DNA from: Sediminibacterium ginsengisoli
Lineage (GTDB): Bacteria; Bacteroidota; Bacteroidia; Chitinophagales; Chitinophagaceae
Reading direction: 5' to 3'
Assembly (NCBI GenBank): GCA_945901845.1
Contig: CAMDLR010000004.1
Location: forward strand, 1 to 64,000
DNA length: 64,000 bases
Within the stretch, counting starts at the first letter, position 1. Every line of letters begins with the position of its first letter. Both the position numbers and the translations under genes were made by a program. Below are positions 29,824 through 39,500 of the stretch, in pieces. A model generated the notes under the pieces. That model ran no database searches and was not told where the DNA came from. It worked only from the letters and a program-made list of their open reading frames with translations.

Positions 29824-30549
29824 CTAACGAACGACCACTACATCTTCGTAAGGAACCCTAAACCTTGGTCCCCAAACGCCTGCTTCCGTTCCTTTACCCA
29901 CAGCAATAATCATATTGATTTCTGCTCCAGATGGCAATCTCAATGCACGCTTAACTCGAACGGAATCAAAGCCTTCCATAGGACAAGATTCAAAACCCTC
30001 GGCGGCAATAGATAACATGAATGTTTGGGCTGCTAGCGCACAAGATTTGTGCACGGTAACTCTTTGGTCTGCATCTCCGCCAAAACGCATAAAAGGTTTG
30101 TTGAGTCCCATAAAAAAGCAAAGTGCTGTTCTAATGAGTGTAAATATTCCAAAAAAATCCGAGCGGTAGGCAAGGGGCATGAGTTTACCATAATAATCGA
30201 GGCCTTTTTTTTGTGCTATGTTGGGTTCGCCGTTAATGCCTTCTTTTATTTTATTGTAGTTCCATGCGGCTCTTTGTTTCCACAAATCTTTTCTGGTTAC
30301 AAAAACCACCAATTGCTTGGCCGTTCTAGCCGCATTTTGGTCGAGGCAAAGTGCCGTGAAAGATTCTTTTAATGCAGGGTCTTTGATCCATTGAAATTCC
30401 CATAATTGCATATTACTACTGTTTGGAGATAGGATGCTTCTTTCTAAGCTTCTTTTAATGACATCATCGGGGACTTCTACGTTGGTATCAAATTTTCGGT
30501 TGGAACGTCTACGTTGTATAATTTCTTCAAAACTACTGCTTAATGACAT
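29824..30549 (-). CDS. Nitroreductase family protein
   Basis: IIQRRRSNRKFD...ERSILSPNSSNMQLWEFQWI...AAQTFMLSIAAEGFESCPMEGFD. Confidence 0.88.
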   Translation of the reverse strand: MSLSSSFEEIIQRRRSNRKFDTNVEVPDDVIKRSLERSILSPNSSNMQLWEFQWIKDPALKESFTALCLDQNAARTAKQLVVFVTRKDLWKQRAAWNYNKIKEGINGEPNIAQKKGLDYYGKLMPLAYRSDFFGIFTLIRTALCFFMGLNKPFMRFGGDADQRVTVHKSCALAAQTFMLSIAAEGFESCPMEGFDSVRVKRALRLPSGAEINMIIAVGKGTEAGVWGPRFRVPYEDVVVVR

Positions 30550-30639
30550 GGGTTAGATTTACGATGTATAGAAATGCAAATATCGTTAGATTTTGGGTAT
30601 TAAGGATATATTTGTAGTTCAAAACAATCAATTAGCGCA

Positions 30640-31692
30640 ATGGTTCAAATTCCAGCACGTCAAGCAAACAACTTTGATTTATTGCGCATTTTATTTGCTT
30701 GGTTTGTGATTGTATCCCATTCCTATGTTTTAAATGGGGATGGCGCTACTGACCCATTATTTGTAGTAACCAATAACACTTTTTTATTTTCATTTATTGG
30801 TGTAAAAGGATTTTTTATCATTAGCGGGTATCTGATTTTTAAAAGTATGATGGTGAGTACTTCTATTTTTGAATACCTTGTTAAAAGGGTGCTCCGCATT
30901 TTTCCGGCATTGGCGGTGGTGTTACTTATAACACTTATTGCGGTTTATTTTATGTACCCAAGTAATCTGGTTCCCTTCTTTAGTAACAAAGAAGTGTATG
31001 CTTATTTTTTAGGTAACCTGATCTTATTTAAACCTCACTTTTTTATTCAAGGAATTTTTTCGGGACTTCCTTCTGCGGCTATCAATGGATCTTTGTGGAC
31101 GATTGAGTATGAGTTTTTCTTTTATTTATTTATTTTATTGTTTTTTTATATTAGGTCTAATAAAAAAGTATTAAAAATTGCATTGGCTGTTGTTGTTGCA
31201 CTTTTTTTAATGGTACGTTTATTGTTGTACAATTGGACGGTTCAAACACATTTTTTTATTCCGCTCGAACCTCTTTTTGATTTGGGTGTATATTTTTTAA
31301 TGGGTTCTTTGTTAAGCTGCTTTGATTTGGATATGGTACAATATAAAAATGCCATTGCCGCGGCTTCACTTGTAGCGCTTATCGCCGCTATTTATTTTGG
31401 CGTAGGTCATACGGTTGTTTATGTTACGCTTCCTTTTTTAGTGATTTATTTGGGCAAGCAAACGTCTAGGGTTGCAACCTTTGTACATGCTAGAATTGGA
31501 GATCCTTCTTATGGGATTTACTTGTATGCGTTTCCATTGCAGCAGTTTATTATTTATTGGTTCAGGCCTTCAACGCTTATGTTATTTATTGCCAGCACAA
31601 TTGGTGCTTTTATTTTTGGATATCTTTCATGGATATGCATAGAAAAAAAGGCATTGGCCCTCAAGCAGTATTTTTTAGAACGTCGTCAATGA
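30640..31692 (+). CDS. Acyltransferase family 3 (OafA/YrhL-like)
   Basis: NNFDLLRILFAWFVIVSHSY...GVKGFFIISGYLIFKS...GSLWTIEYEFFFYLF; TATATTTG at 30607-30614. Confidence 0.9.
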   Translation: MVQIPARQANNFDLLRILFAWFVIVSHSYVLNGDGATDPLFVVTNNTFLFSFIGVKGFFIISGYLIFKSMMVSTSIFEYLVKRVLRIFPALAVVLLITLIAVYFMYPSNLVPFFSNKEVYAYFLGNLILFKPHFFIQGIFSGLPSAAINGSLWTIEYEFFFYLFILLFFYIRSNKKVLKIALAVVVALFLMVRLLLYNWTVQTHFFIPLEPLFDLGVYFLMGSLLSCFDLDMVQYKNAIAAASLVALIAAIYFGVGHTVVYVTLPFLVIYLGKQTSRVATFVHARIGDPSYGIYLYAFPLQQFIIYWFRPSTLMLFIASTIGAFIFGYLSWICIEKKALALKQYFLERRQ

Positions 31693-31730
31693 TTCAAACA
31701 AACGGCATAACTTTCCTTAAATTTTAATCT

Positions 31731-32483
31731 ATGGCTGAAGTGATTTGTGTAGTTCCGGTCGCACCGATAAGGGCAGAGGGTTCACATAGGGCAGAAATGG
31801 TTTCTCAAATTTTATTTGGCGAAACGGCAACTATCATACATGAGACCAAAGATTTTTATCAAATTCACATGCACCAAGATGGATATGAAGGCTGGTGCCA
31901 AAAACTTCAATTACAAATTTTACCAGAAGGTGCAACCATAATTACAAAAGGCTACACAACTAACTGGGTTAATAATGCAGTGTTTAACGGGCATCCTATT
32001 CAATTACCACTTGGTACACCCATTGTTTCTGATGCGCAGGCAAATTTTGTACTCACTTATACAGAAGCTAGCTTGGATCCAACAAACAATGTATTCACAC
32101 CAGAGGCACTCGAAATAGTGGTAAAACAGTTTTTAGGCACTGCTTATTTGTGGGGAGGGAGGTCTGTATTTGGTATTGATTGTAGTGGGTTTGTGCAAAT
32201 GGTATTTAAACTATTTAATTACAAATTACCTCGTGATGCATATCAGCAAGCAGAAATGGGAGAAGCTATTGGTTTTTTAGCAGAAGCCAAGCCCGGTGAT
32301 TTGGCTTTTTTTGATAATGAGCAAGGGAAAATTATCCATGTAGGTATTTTATTATCGCCAAATCAAATTATTCATGCTTCTGCCGTTGTAAGAATCGATC
32401 CTATCGATCAGGCAGGTATTGTTAGCAGTAGTACAGGAATTCGTACACATCAACTCCGCACCATCCGACGAGTTGTTTTATAA
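31731..32483 (+). CDS. NlpC/P60 family peptidase with N-terminal SH3-like domain
   Basis: FLGTAYLWGGRSVFGIDCSGFVQMVF, PGDLAFFDN, HVGILL. Confidence 0.92.
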   Translation: MAEVICVVPVAPIRAEGSHRAEMVSQILFGETATIIHETKDFYQIHMHQDGYEGWCQKLQLQILPEGATIITKGYTTNWVNNAVFNGHPIQLPLGTPIVSDAQANFVLTYTEASLDPTNNVFTPEALEIVVKQFLGTAYLWGGRSVFGIDCSGFVQMVFKLFNYKLPRDAYQQAEMGEAIGFLAEAKPGDLAFFDNEQGKIIHVGILLSPNQIIHASAVVRIDPIDQAGIVSSSTGIRTHQLRTIRRVVL

Positions 32484-32507
32484 ATATTTTTATTTAAAAG
32501 ATGACAT

Positions 32508-32535
32508 AAAAAAAGCAGCACTAGTGCTGCTTTTT
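32508..32535. terminator. Bidirectional terminator hairpin
   Basis: AAAAAGCAGCACTAGTGCTGCTTTTT palindrome between convergent genes. Confidence 0.8.
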
Positions 32536-32552
32536 AATATAGTAAAGTTGGG

Positions 32553-32705
32553 TTACATTAAGTCCATTGCTTTTGCAAAATAGGTAACGGTACCAGGTAA
32601 CGCTAACCAAAAGAATTCACGGTAAACAACGAGTAAAGTGATAAGTACGGCTAGCCAAAAAAAGAAGATAACCCAATATTTTGCAGTTGATTTATTTGCT
32701 TCCAT
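32553..32705 (-). CDS. Small single-pass membrane protein, 50 aa (not in the ORF track)
   Basis: Translation MEANKSTAKYWVIFFFWLAVLITLLVVYREFFWLALPGTVTYFAKAMDLM*; TATCTTTG upstream at 32720-32727, terminator immediately downstream. Confidence 0.7.
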   Translation of the reverse strand: MEANKSTAKYWVIFFFWLAVLITLLVVYREFFWLALPGTVTYFAKAMDLM

Positions 32706-32738
32706 GTAAATAATTTTTGCAAAGATAAGGTCCGTTAT

Positions 32739-33101
32739 TCATTTAGCCAACAAATATCCGATGGTTGTTGCAGCAATACCTAGTGCTAATGTCCCTAGGG
32801 TATACGCCAAAAAACTGCCATAGCGCTGCTGTTGCAAAAGCTCAAGGTTTTCCCAAGCAAATGCCGAAAATGTGGTAAAGCCACCACAAATACCCGTGGC
32901 TAAAAATAGGCGAAGAGAGGGACTAATTTGGCCTTTAATAGCGAGTCCCATAATAAAACCCATAATAAGGGCGCCAACAATATTGACCAACCCGGTGGCA
33001 TATGGAAATGTGACCGACCTAATGGTGAGTCCAAAAAAATACCTTGCAACAGCCCCTAACATCCCGCCCAGTCCAACCCACAGTATATTTTTTAATTCCA
33101 T
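32739..33101 (-). CDS. crcB: Fluoride efflux channel CrcB/Fluc
   Basis: GGMLGAVARYFFGL, TGICGGFTTFSAFAWENLELL. Confidence 0.93.
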   Translation of the reverse strand: MELKNILWVGLGGMLGAVARYFFGLTIRSVTFPYATGLVNIVGALIMGFIMGLAIKGQISPSLRLFLATGICGGFTTFSAFAWENLELLQQQRYGSFLAYTLGTLALGIAATTIGYLLAK

Positions 33102-33111
33102 GCTAAATGAT

Positions 33112-33498
33112 TTATTCCTTTACGGCTACTACAAGCCATTTGCCGTTTGTTTTTTCTATTTCAAGTTGGCGTGGCTTTTTGTCTAACGAATATTGATAAT
33201 TCATTTGGGTATGCAAACTATCCTGATCCGTTATTCCTTCAATAATGATAGAAGCCTGTCTGAAATTTGACCTTCCCTCTTTATCAAGGTTTCGATAGTT
33301 TTTTTCTGTGTTAACGGTATGTAATTTCATGGTTTCGTTAGAAGCAGCATATGCTGTTGCTTTTTCAAAATCACCTTGTAAACAAGCTTCTACATAGTTG
33401 CGACCCGCCTCGATAGAAGAACCTGCAGGAGGGAAGCCTTTGGTAGGTGTGGTACAACCAATAAATAGGGCTAATAGCAGTATGGGCATGCTTTTCAT
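33112..33498 (-). CDS. Hypothetical lipoprotein (DUF4878-like)
   Basis: Lipobox LALFIGC; YVEACLQGDFEKATAYA ... NGKWLVVAVKE resembles lumazine-binding/DUF4878-type proteins. Confidence 0.6.
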   Translation of the reverse strand: MKSMPILLLALFIGCTTPTKGFPPAGSSIEAGRNYVEACLQGDFEKATAYAASNETMKLHTVNTEKNYRNLDKEGRSNFRQASIIIEGITDQDSLHTQMNYQYSLDKKPRQLEIEKTNGKWLVVAVKE

Positions 33499-33575
33499 GG
33501 ACTAAAAATACAATTTCTGTAGTTGATTTTAACAATCATTTTGCTAATAGTTGTTAGGATATCAATATAAAATCG

Positions 33576-33583
33576 TACTTTTG
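33576..33583 (+). promoter_or_regulatory. TAnnTTTG -7 element (TACTTTTG)
   Basis: Perfect match, 7 nt before the left arm of the leader inverted repeat. Confidence 0.65.
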
Positions 33584-33589
33584 CACCTG

Positions 33590-33701
33590 AATTGAACAAT
33601 AACCCTAATAACCATCTACTTGCGCCTGTCGCATCTGATATATAAGGTTCACTTTACGATTACGGCCCCAGTGCCAGCCATTTGAATTTACTTGTTCAAT
33701 T
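33590..33701 (+). other. Candidate structured 5' leader RNA
   Basis: AATTGAACAA (33590-33599) is perfectly complementary to TTGTTCAATT (33692-33701); internal hairpins TGCG-CCTGT-CGCA (33621-33633) and GGC/GCC (33664-33675) are possible. Confidence 0.45.
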
Positions 33702-33731
33702 TAACGATTCAAAATTTTAAATACATATACA

Positions 33732-33935
33732 ATGAACAGTAATGCTATGCCTGCTATCGTACAAATCGATACAGACAACCTAAAAAAGTTAACAACAGAA
33801 GTTAAAGAAACAGTTGCAAGCGCCGAAGTAGGTGTAAACAATGCACAAATACGTAAAACATTTGGAATTACAGATTTGTGGGCTATCAGAAAAAATGCAA
33901 AGCCTACAAGGGCGGGATCCAATAGAAACTTCTAA
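33732..33935 (+). CDS. Small hypothetical protein, 67 aa
   Basis: MNSNAMPAIVQIDTDNLKKLTTEVKETVASAEVGVNNAQIRKTFGITDLWAIRKNAKPTRAGSNRNF; bounded by promoter/leader and terminator. Confidence 0.7.
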   Translation: MNSNAMPAIVQIDTDNLKKLTTEVKETVASAEVGVNNAQIRKTFGITDLWAIRKNAKPTRAGSNRNF

Positions 33936-33971
33936 AAAAATAAGGGCTCATATATGGGCCCTTATTTTTTT
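33934..33971. terminator. Bidirectional intrinsic terminator
   Basis: AAAAAAATAAGGGC / GCCCTTATTTTTTT 14-bp stem between the small ORF and dnaG. Confidence 0.88.
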
Positions 33972-33990
33972 AGTCTTATTGTTTGATTAT

Positions 33991-35916
33991 TTATTTGATG
34001 ATCACCGTTCCAATTTTTTTGGTGATTTCTCTTTCAATGTCTTTGAGGTGTTTGTGTAATTCGATAAGCCTCATTTGTTCTTCAAAACCTGCATGTTCCA
34101 TATCAACTTGGTTTTGGTCAAACATCTTTTTTATCTTTCGCAGTTTAAAATAGTTTACACTCATGGTAACATCTTCCATGGAGGTGTCTCTATTTACAAT
34201 ATTCATACCCTCTAAAATACTATCCCACTTTAAACTGAGTTCGTGCGGAGATACCGTTAAATTCACAACTAAGTTCCTGATATTTTCATCATCATGGTAG
34301 AGTAGTGTTTTGGCCGTAGGCTCTAATCCTTTTTCATACCAGCTTTTATAAATTTCATAGAGTTGTAAATACTGTTCATTTTCAAAATCAAATTGTTCTA
34401 ATTCTTCATAAATAAAATCGGCCATTGTTTTATTATCGTCAAATTTCAATAGACCATAATCTAATAAAACGCGGATTACATTCTTTTCGTAAATATCATC
34501 CTGGTTGATGAGTGCGGCACCTTCATCAAATTCGGTGTTTTGATTTCCTTCTAATATTTGTTGCGCCTCATCAAAAGGTATTTTCTTTTCCTGCTTAACA
34601 AGAATGTCACGTTTAAATTTATTAACAAGGTTTGTTAGACCTGCTTCATCAATGCGAAGTAAACTAGCGCACTTTCTAATATAATCTTGTTGCTTGGTAA
34701 AATCTTCGGCCTTGTTAATTTTGCTGAGTGTTTCTGCTACCTGATTTACAACGCTACTTTTCTTGCTTACATCGGAGCCTGCTTCTTGTAGCATCACTTC
34801 TAACTGAAAAATGATGAAATCTTTTTTTGCAGTGGCAACAAATTCATTAAAGGCAGTGGTCCCCACTTTATTGACGTAGCTATCCGGATCCTCATTGTCA
34901 GGAATCAACACAAGTCTTACATTGAGTCCCTCTTCGAGCGCCATATCAAGTCCACGAAGCGCCGCCTTAATACCAGCACTATCACCATCATAAATAATGG
35001 TCAAGTTTTGGGTGTATTTTTTTATGAGCCTTAGTTGCTCGGTGGTTAATGACGTACCACCACTAGCCACTACATTTTCGATGCCTGCTTGGTGTAAACT
35101 AACCACGTCGGTGTAGCCTTCCACTAGTAAACACTCATCTGCTTTATCAATAGCCATTCTAGCAAAGTAGGAGCCATATAAAATTTTACTTTTGCTGTAA
35201 ACTTCGTTTTCGGGCGTATTGATGTATTTGGGGCCTCTATCTGATTTACCAATAACACGCGCCCCAAATCCAATTACTTTTCCGGTATTGCCATGTATAG
35301 GAAAAATAATTCTGCCTCTGTAGTTGTCTACTAATTCGTCTCCATTTCTGTTGGATACAAGTCCTGTTTTTGGAAGTAGTGTAGGATTAAATTGATTGGC
35401 TATGAGCGCTTCTGTTAAAGCTGTTCTACTATCTGGATTGTAACCAATTTGAAATTTTTCGATAATCTCTTTTCTAAAACCTCTTTCTTGTAAATAGGAG
35501 AGCGCAATATTTTTTCCTTCTTCCGATTCTAGTAATTGTGTGCTAAAAAACTTTTGCGCAAAATGATTGATAGCATATAAACTATCAGAAGTTTGAACTA
35601 GTATTTTTTGTTCGGGAGAGGTTTCTGTTTCTTCAATTTCAATATTGTATCTAGCAGCGAGCCATCTAAGCGCTTCTACATAACTGTACTTTTCATGCTC
35701 CATTAAAAATGTAATGGAGTTGCCACTTTTGCCACAACCAAAACATTTGTAAATTTCTTTTACCGGAGATACTGTAAAAGAAGGCGATTTTTCATTGTGA
35801 AACGGACAGTTGCCTAAATAATTGGTGCCCCGTTTTTTTAACTTTACAAACTCTCCAACAATATCAATGATATCGATGCGGCTGGTAATTTGTTGTATGG
35901 TATTTGGTGAAATCAT
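33991..35916 (-). CDS. dnaG: DNA primase
   Basis: MISPNTIQQITSRIDIIDIVGEFVKLKKRGTNYLGNCPFHNEKSPSF, zinc motif CFGCGKSG, Toprim LLVEGYTDVVSLHQAG; start moved to 35916. Confidence 0.97.
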   Translation of the reverse strand: MISPNTIQQITSRIDIIDIVGEFVKLKKRGTNYLGNCPFHNEKSPSFTVSPVKEIYKCFGCGKSGNSITFLMEHEKYSYVEALRWLAARYNIEIEETETSPEQKILVQTSDSLYAINHFAQKFFSTQLLESEEGKNIALSYLQERGFRKEIIEKFQIGYNPDSRTALTEALIANQFNPTLLPKTGLVSNRNGDELVDNYRGRIIFPIHGNTGKVIGFGARVIGKSDRGPKYINTPENEVYSKSKILYGSYFARMAIDKADECLLVEGYTDVVSLHQAGIENVVASGGTSLTTEQLRLIKKYTQNLTIIYDGDSAGIKAALRGLDMALEEGLNVRLVLIPDNEDPDSYVNKVGTTAFNEFVATAKKDFIIFQLEVMLQEAGSDVSKKSSVVNQVAETLSKINKAEDFTKQQDYIRKCASLLRIDEAGLTNLVNKFKRDILVKQEKKIPFDEAQQILEGNQNTEFDEGAALINQDDIYEKNVIRVLLDYGLLKFDDNKTMADFIYEELEQFDFENEQYLQLYEIYKSWYEKGLEPTAKTLLYHDDENIRNLVVNLTVSPHELSLKWDSILEGMNIVNRDTSMEDVTMSVNYFKLRKIKKMFDQNQVDMEHAGFEEQMRLIELHKHLKDIEREITKKIGTVIIK

Positions 35917-36209
35917 TAAGGTCACGAAGTTAATAGAAAGGAATAAAAAGGAGACAAATAACAATTTCAAATTATAAATATATATTATATGAATCAAGCG
36001 TAAGACCCTTAAAAACTTCCATTTACCGAATAATAACCCAAATTGATGCTATTTTATCCCGAAAGCCTGTGGATAACCCTAATTTTTACTTAATTATTTA
36101 TTGAAATCTGCGTAAGAAATTTTAACATTGTGTTGATTATTACGGCCAATACGTATAAAACTTCTGGCTAATTACGATCAATCATTCTTCATAGAAACCA
36201 AAAACTAGT

Positions 36210-39200
36210 ATGAGAAAAATTGCTTCCTTGATGAAAGTAGTTACGTTACTACTTCTCATTTTCTCGTTACCATCTATGGCGCAGAGTCAAAATGTCTCTG
36301 GTAAAGTTTTAGATGCCGACAAAAAAACACCACTTCAAGGTGTCACCGTAAAAGTGTTAGGTACAACATCTGCCTCACAGTCAAATGAAAAAGGTGAGTT
36401 TACCATTAAAGCAAATAAGGGTCAAACCTTATTGGTAAGTTACATTGGTTATGATGGCCAACGTGTAACTGTTAACGGTGCAACTGTATCAATTTCTTTG
36501 CGCTCATCTGTTTCGGAACTTGAAGAAGTTACTGTAGCGATGGACATTAAGAAAAAGCCAAGAGACCTTGGTTATTCTGCGCAAACTGTAAAAGGTGACG
36601 AAGTAAAAGAAACACAACGTGAAAGCTTTTTAAATGGATTGCAAGGTAGAATTGCAGGTGCAACAATTACTGCTACATCTGGAGTTCCTGGTGCATCTTC
36701 TACCATCGTATTAAGAGGTTTTAACTCTATGTCCCTTAACAACCAACCTTTATTTGTGGTAGATGGTATCATCATTGAAAATGATGCAATCAACGCCGCA
36801 GAAACGGTTCCGGGTGCTGCTGGTCAAAACAATACTTCTAACGACTTTACAAACCGTATCGCGGATTTAAACCCGAACGATATTGAAAGTGTTACGGTAC
36901 TTAAAGGACCTGAAGCAACGGTACTCTATGGTAGTTCTGCTAGTAATGGTGCCATCATCATTACAACTAAAAAAGCAAAGATTACTGCAGGTAAAAAAAT
37001 GAATGTTAGCTACGACAATAGTTTCCGTTTCCAATCACTTGGAAATGTACCTTCTATTTATACTGGGTTCCAACAAGGATCTAATGGTATTGCAAGTAGT
37101 GGAACTTTTTCTGCATTTGGTCCGGCTATGAGAGCAGATATTCCAGTTTTTGATAACATTGGAAACTTCTTTAATAATTCTGCAGGTTCTACGCATAACC
37201 TAAGTGCCGATTTTGGTACTGTTAAATCTAGCTACCGTGCCAGTGGATCTTTTTATGATCAAACTGGGGTAGTGCCAAATACAAGATTAACACGTACCAA
37301 CTTTAGAATTACAAACACTACTAAAATCACAAAAAATTTAGAAATTTCACCGTCTTTTGCGTATAGCAATAGTATCAACGATAAGGCAATGAAAGGGGCT
37401 GGTGGATATTTACTCAATTTATTTATGTGGCCTGTTACAGATAACGCAATGAATTATTTATTACCTAATGGTAATAAGCGTTATTTGATTGCGAACAATA
37501 ATGCTGCTGATGATGCATTTTTAGGAACAGTTGCCGAAACGGACAATCCGTTTTTTGCTGTTAACAGAAATGAATCACAAGATAAAACCAACAACTACAC
37601 AGCAAACTTATCCATTAACTACAATCCTTTAAAGTGGTTATCTATTGCGGGTCGTTTTGGTTATAACACCTATGAAACTTCAGGTTTCCAATTCCGCGAT
37701 CCTGAATCTGCTTCTCAATCATCTATGGCCAACAAAGGTCAATTAGATAATTACTGGGTTAAAGCAGGTAACTACAACCACACCATTACGGCTACTGCTA
37801 AAAAAACATTTGGCAAGTTTAATGCGCGTGTTACTGTAGGTACACGATGGGCTGAAAACAAACTAGAAAGATTTGGTATTTCTGGAACACAAGATAGTAT
37901 CAGAAGTTTTGATAGTTCTGCAACTGGTTTTGCTACTAGAACTCGTTTAAGTAGAACGACTCTATATGGTAACAACCAGTGGAATGAAGTAAAATCTATG
38001 CAAATTGCTGGATTTACCGAAGCGACCATTAGTTACAACAACCTTATTTTCTTGACGGGTTCTATGGCATTTGAATCTTCTTCAGTATTACCAAAAGCAA
38101 ATAGAAATTACTCTTATCCTGGTGGTAACGTCAGTATTATCATGAGTGATATCTTCCCTTCATTAAAAGGTGGCGTACTTAGCTATTGGAAAATTAGAAG
38201 TTCATTGGCACAAACTGCAAGGCTTCCAAATGCCTATGCGAACCAATCTAACTTTGTGCCAACGGTGACAAGTGCCTTAACGCCACCTACAAGCCCTAGT
38301 GGACTCATTAATGTACCTTTACAATATTCTTTTTACAATGCCAACCCTTATTTGCGTCCTGAGCGTCAGCAAACCTATGAGGTAGGTACTGAGTTTAGAA
38401 TGTTTGGTGATGTATTAACCTTAGATGCAGCTTACTATAACACTTTGGCACTTGATCAAATTGCGCAAGGCTTTAGAGCATCTTATGGTACAGGGTTTGT
38501 ATTAAATACAGCCAACAACTCTAGCGTTCGTAACCAAGGAGTGGAGATTTCAATTGGACTTAAACTAGTTCGTAAAAAAGACTTTGATTGGAATGTCCAA
38601 TTCAACGTGAACCATATGTGGAACAAAGTACTAGCAATTCCAATGCCAATTGATATTGCTGGTGCCGATTACTATGATGCATCTACCTGGTTGTATTCAA
38701 ATGCAAGAGGTGGTTTAAGACCTGGTTACTCTACTGGAACTATTACAAGTTTTGGTTACAGAAGACAAGATTTATCTCCTCCTGGCGCTAACGGTTTATC
38801 AAAAAATAATGGTGAAGTTTTAATTTCTCCAACAACTGGTTTACCGTTAAATGATGGTGTGTTTAGAGTAAGAGGTGATCGTACGATTGGATTAACAGTG
38901 GGTACTATCAACCGTTTACGTTACAAAAACCTAAGCTTATCATTCTTATGGGATTTAAGAATTGGTGGTGATATTTTCAACGCAACTGGTATGTACCTAA
39001 CAACACTTGGTAAATCTGCAAAAACAGCAGACCGTTTAACACCAAGGGTTATTTCAGGAATTATTCAGGATGGGTTACAAAATACCGCTACGCCAACGCG
39101 TAACAATATTTTAGTAACACCTTACTATAACAATACGTATTACAACTCAACCAATATGCCTGAGGAAGATTACATGGAGCGTAATATCAAAGCATTCCGC

Positions 39201-39482
39201 CTTCGTGATATCTCTTTTAGTTATACCATTCCTTCTAAAGCACTTGTAAACAATGCTGGAAAAACTATGGATTATCCTGGTTTACTTGATTATGTAAATT
39301 TCAAATCACTTAGTTTGTTTGTAACCATGAATGATTTATTCTTATTTACAAATTATTCTGGTGCCGATCCTGCTGCTAATGGTGGTAACGCTTCACTTAG
39401 AGGTGTAGGTGCAGTTGGTTTCGATTATGGAAACATTGCAGCGCCACTAAGCTTTAACGCTGGATTAAGAGTAGGATTTTAA
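36210..39482 (+). CDS. SusC/RagA family TonB-linked outer membrane protein
   Basis: Signal peptide, CarboxypepD_reg-like repeat, plug LQGRIAGATITATSGVPGASSTIVLRGFNSM, long beta-barrel. Confidence 0.96.
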   Translation: MRKIASLMKVVTLLLLIFSLPSMAQSQNVSGKVLDADKKTPLQGVTVKVLGTTSASQSNEKGEFTIKANKGQTLLVSYIGYDGQRVTVNGATVSISLRSSVSELEEVTVAMDIKKKPRDLGYSAQTVKGDEVKETQRESFLNGLQGRIAGATITATSGVPGASSTIVLRGFNSMSLNNQPLFVVDGIIIENDAINAAETVPGAAGQNNTSNDFTNRIADLNPNDIESVTVLKGPEATVLYGSSASNGAIIITTKKAKITAGKKMNVSYDNSFRFQSLGNVPSIYTGFQQGSNGIASSGTFSAFGPAMRADIPVFDNIGNFFNNSAGSTHNLSADFGTVKSSYRASGSFYDQTGVVPNTRLTRTNFRITNTTKITKNLEISPSFAYSNSINDKAMKGAGGYLLNLFMWPVTDNAMNYLLPNGNKRYLIANNNAADDAFLGTVAETDNPFFAVNRNESQDKTNNYTANLSINYNPLKWLSIAGRFGYNTYETSGFQFRDPESASQSSMANKGQLDNYWVKAGNYNHTITATAKKTFGKFNARVTVGTRWAENKLERFGISGTQDSIRSFDSSATGFATRTRLSRTTLYGNNQWNEVKSMQIAGFTEATISYNNLIFLTGSMAFESSSVLPKANRNYSYPGGNVSIIMSDIFPSLKGGVLSYWKIRSSLAQTARLPNAYANQSNFVPTVTSALTPPTSPSGLINVPLQYSFYNANPYLRPERQQTYEVGTEFRMFGDVLTLDAAYYNTLALDQIAQGFRASYGTGFVLNTANNSSVRNQGVEISIGLKLVRKKDFDWNVQFNVNHMWNKVLAIPMPIDIAGADYYDASTWLYSNARGGLRPGYSTGTITSFGYRRQDLSPPGANGLSKNNGEVLISPTTGLPLNDGVFRVRGDRTIGLTVGTINRLRYKNLSLSFLWDLRIGGDIFNATGMYLTTLGKSAKTADRLTPRVISGIIQDGLQNTATPTRNNILVTPYYNNTYYNSTNMPEEDYMERNIKAFRLRDISFSYTIPSKALVNNAGKTMDYPGLLDYVNFKSLSLFVTMNDLFLFTNYSGADPAANGGNASLRGVGAVGFDYGNIAAPLSFNAGLRVGF

Positions 39483-39500
39483 CTTGTAAAAAAAATGATT

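Noticed and set aside
32739-33101. Possible fluoride riboswitch upstream of crcB
   Set aside because: crcB follows the lipoprotein gene by only about 10 nt, leaving no room for an aptamer, and no such motif was seen upstream of 33498.
36068-36076. TGTGGATAA, a perfect DnaA-box-like 9-mer upstream of dnaG/susC
   Set aside because: Only one box, with no cluster, no DNA-unwinding element and no dnaA/dnaN nearby, so not an origin; a single 9-mer occurs by chance or as minor regulation.
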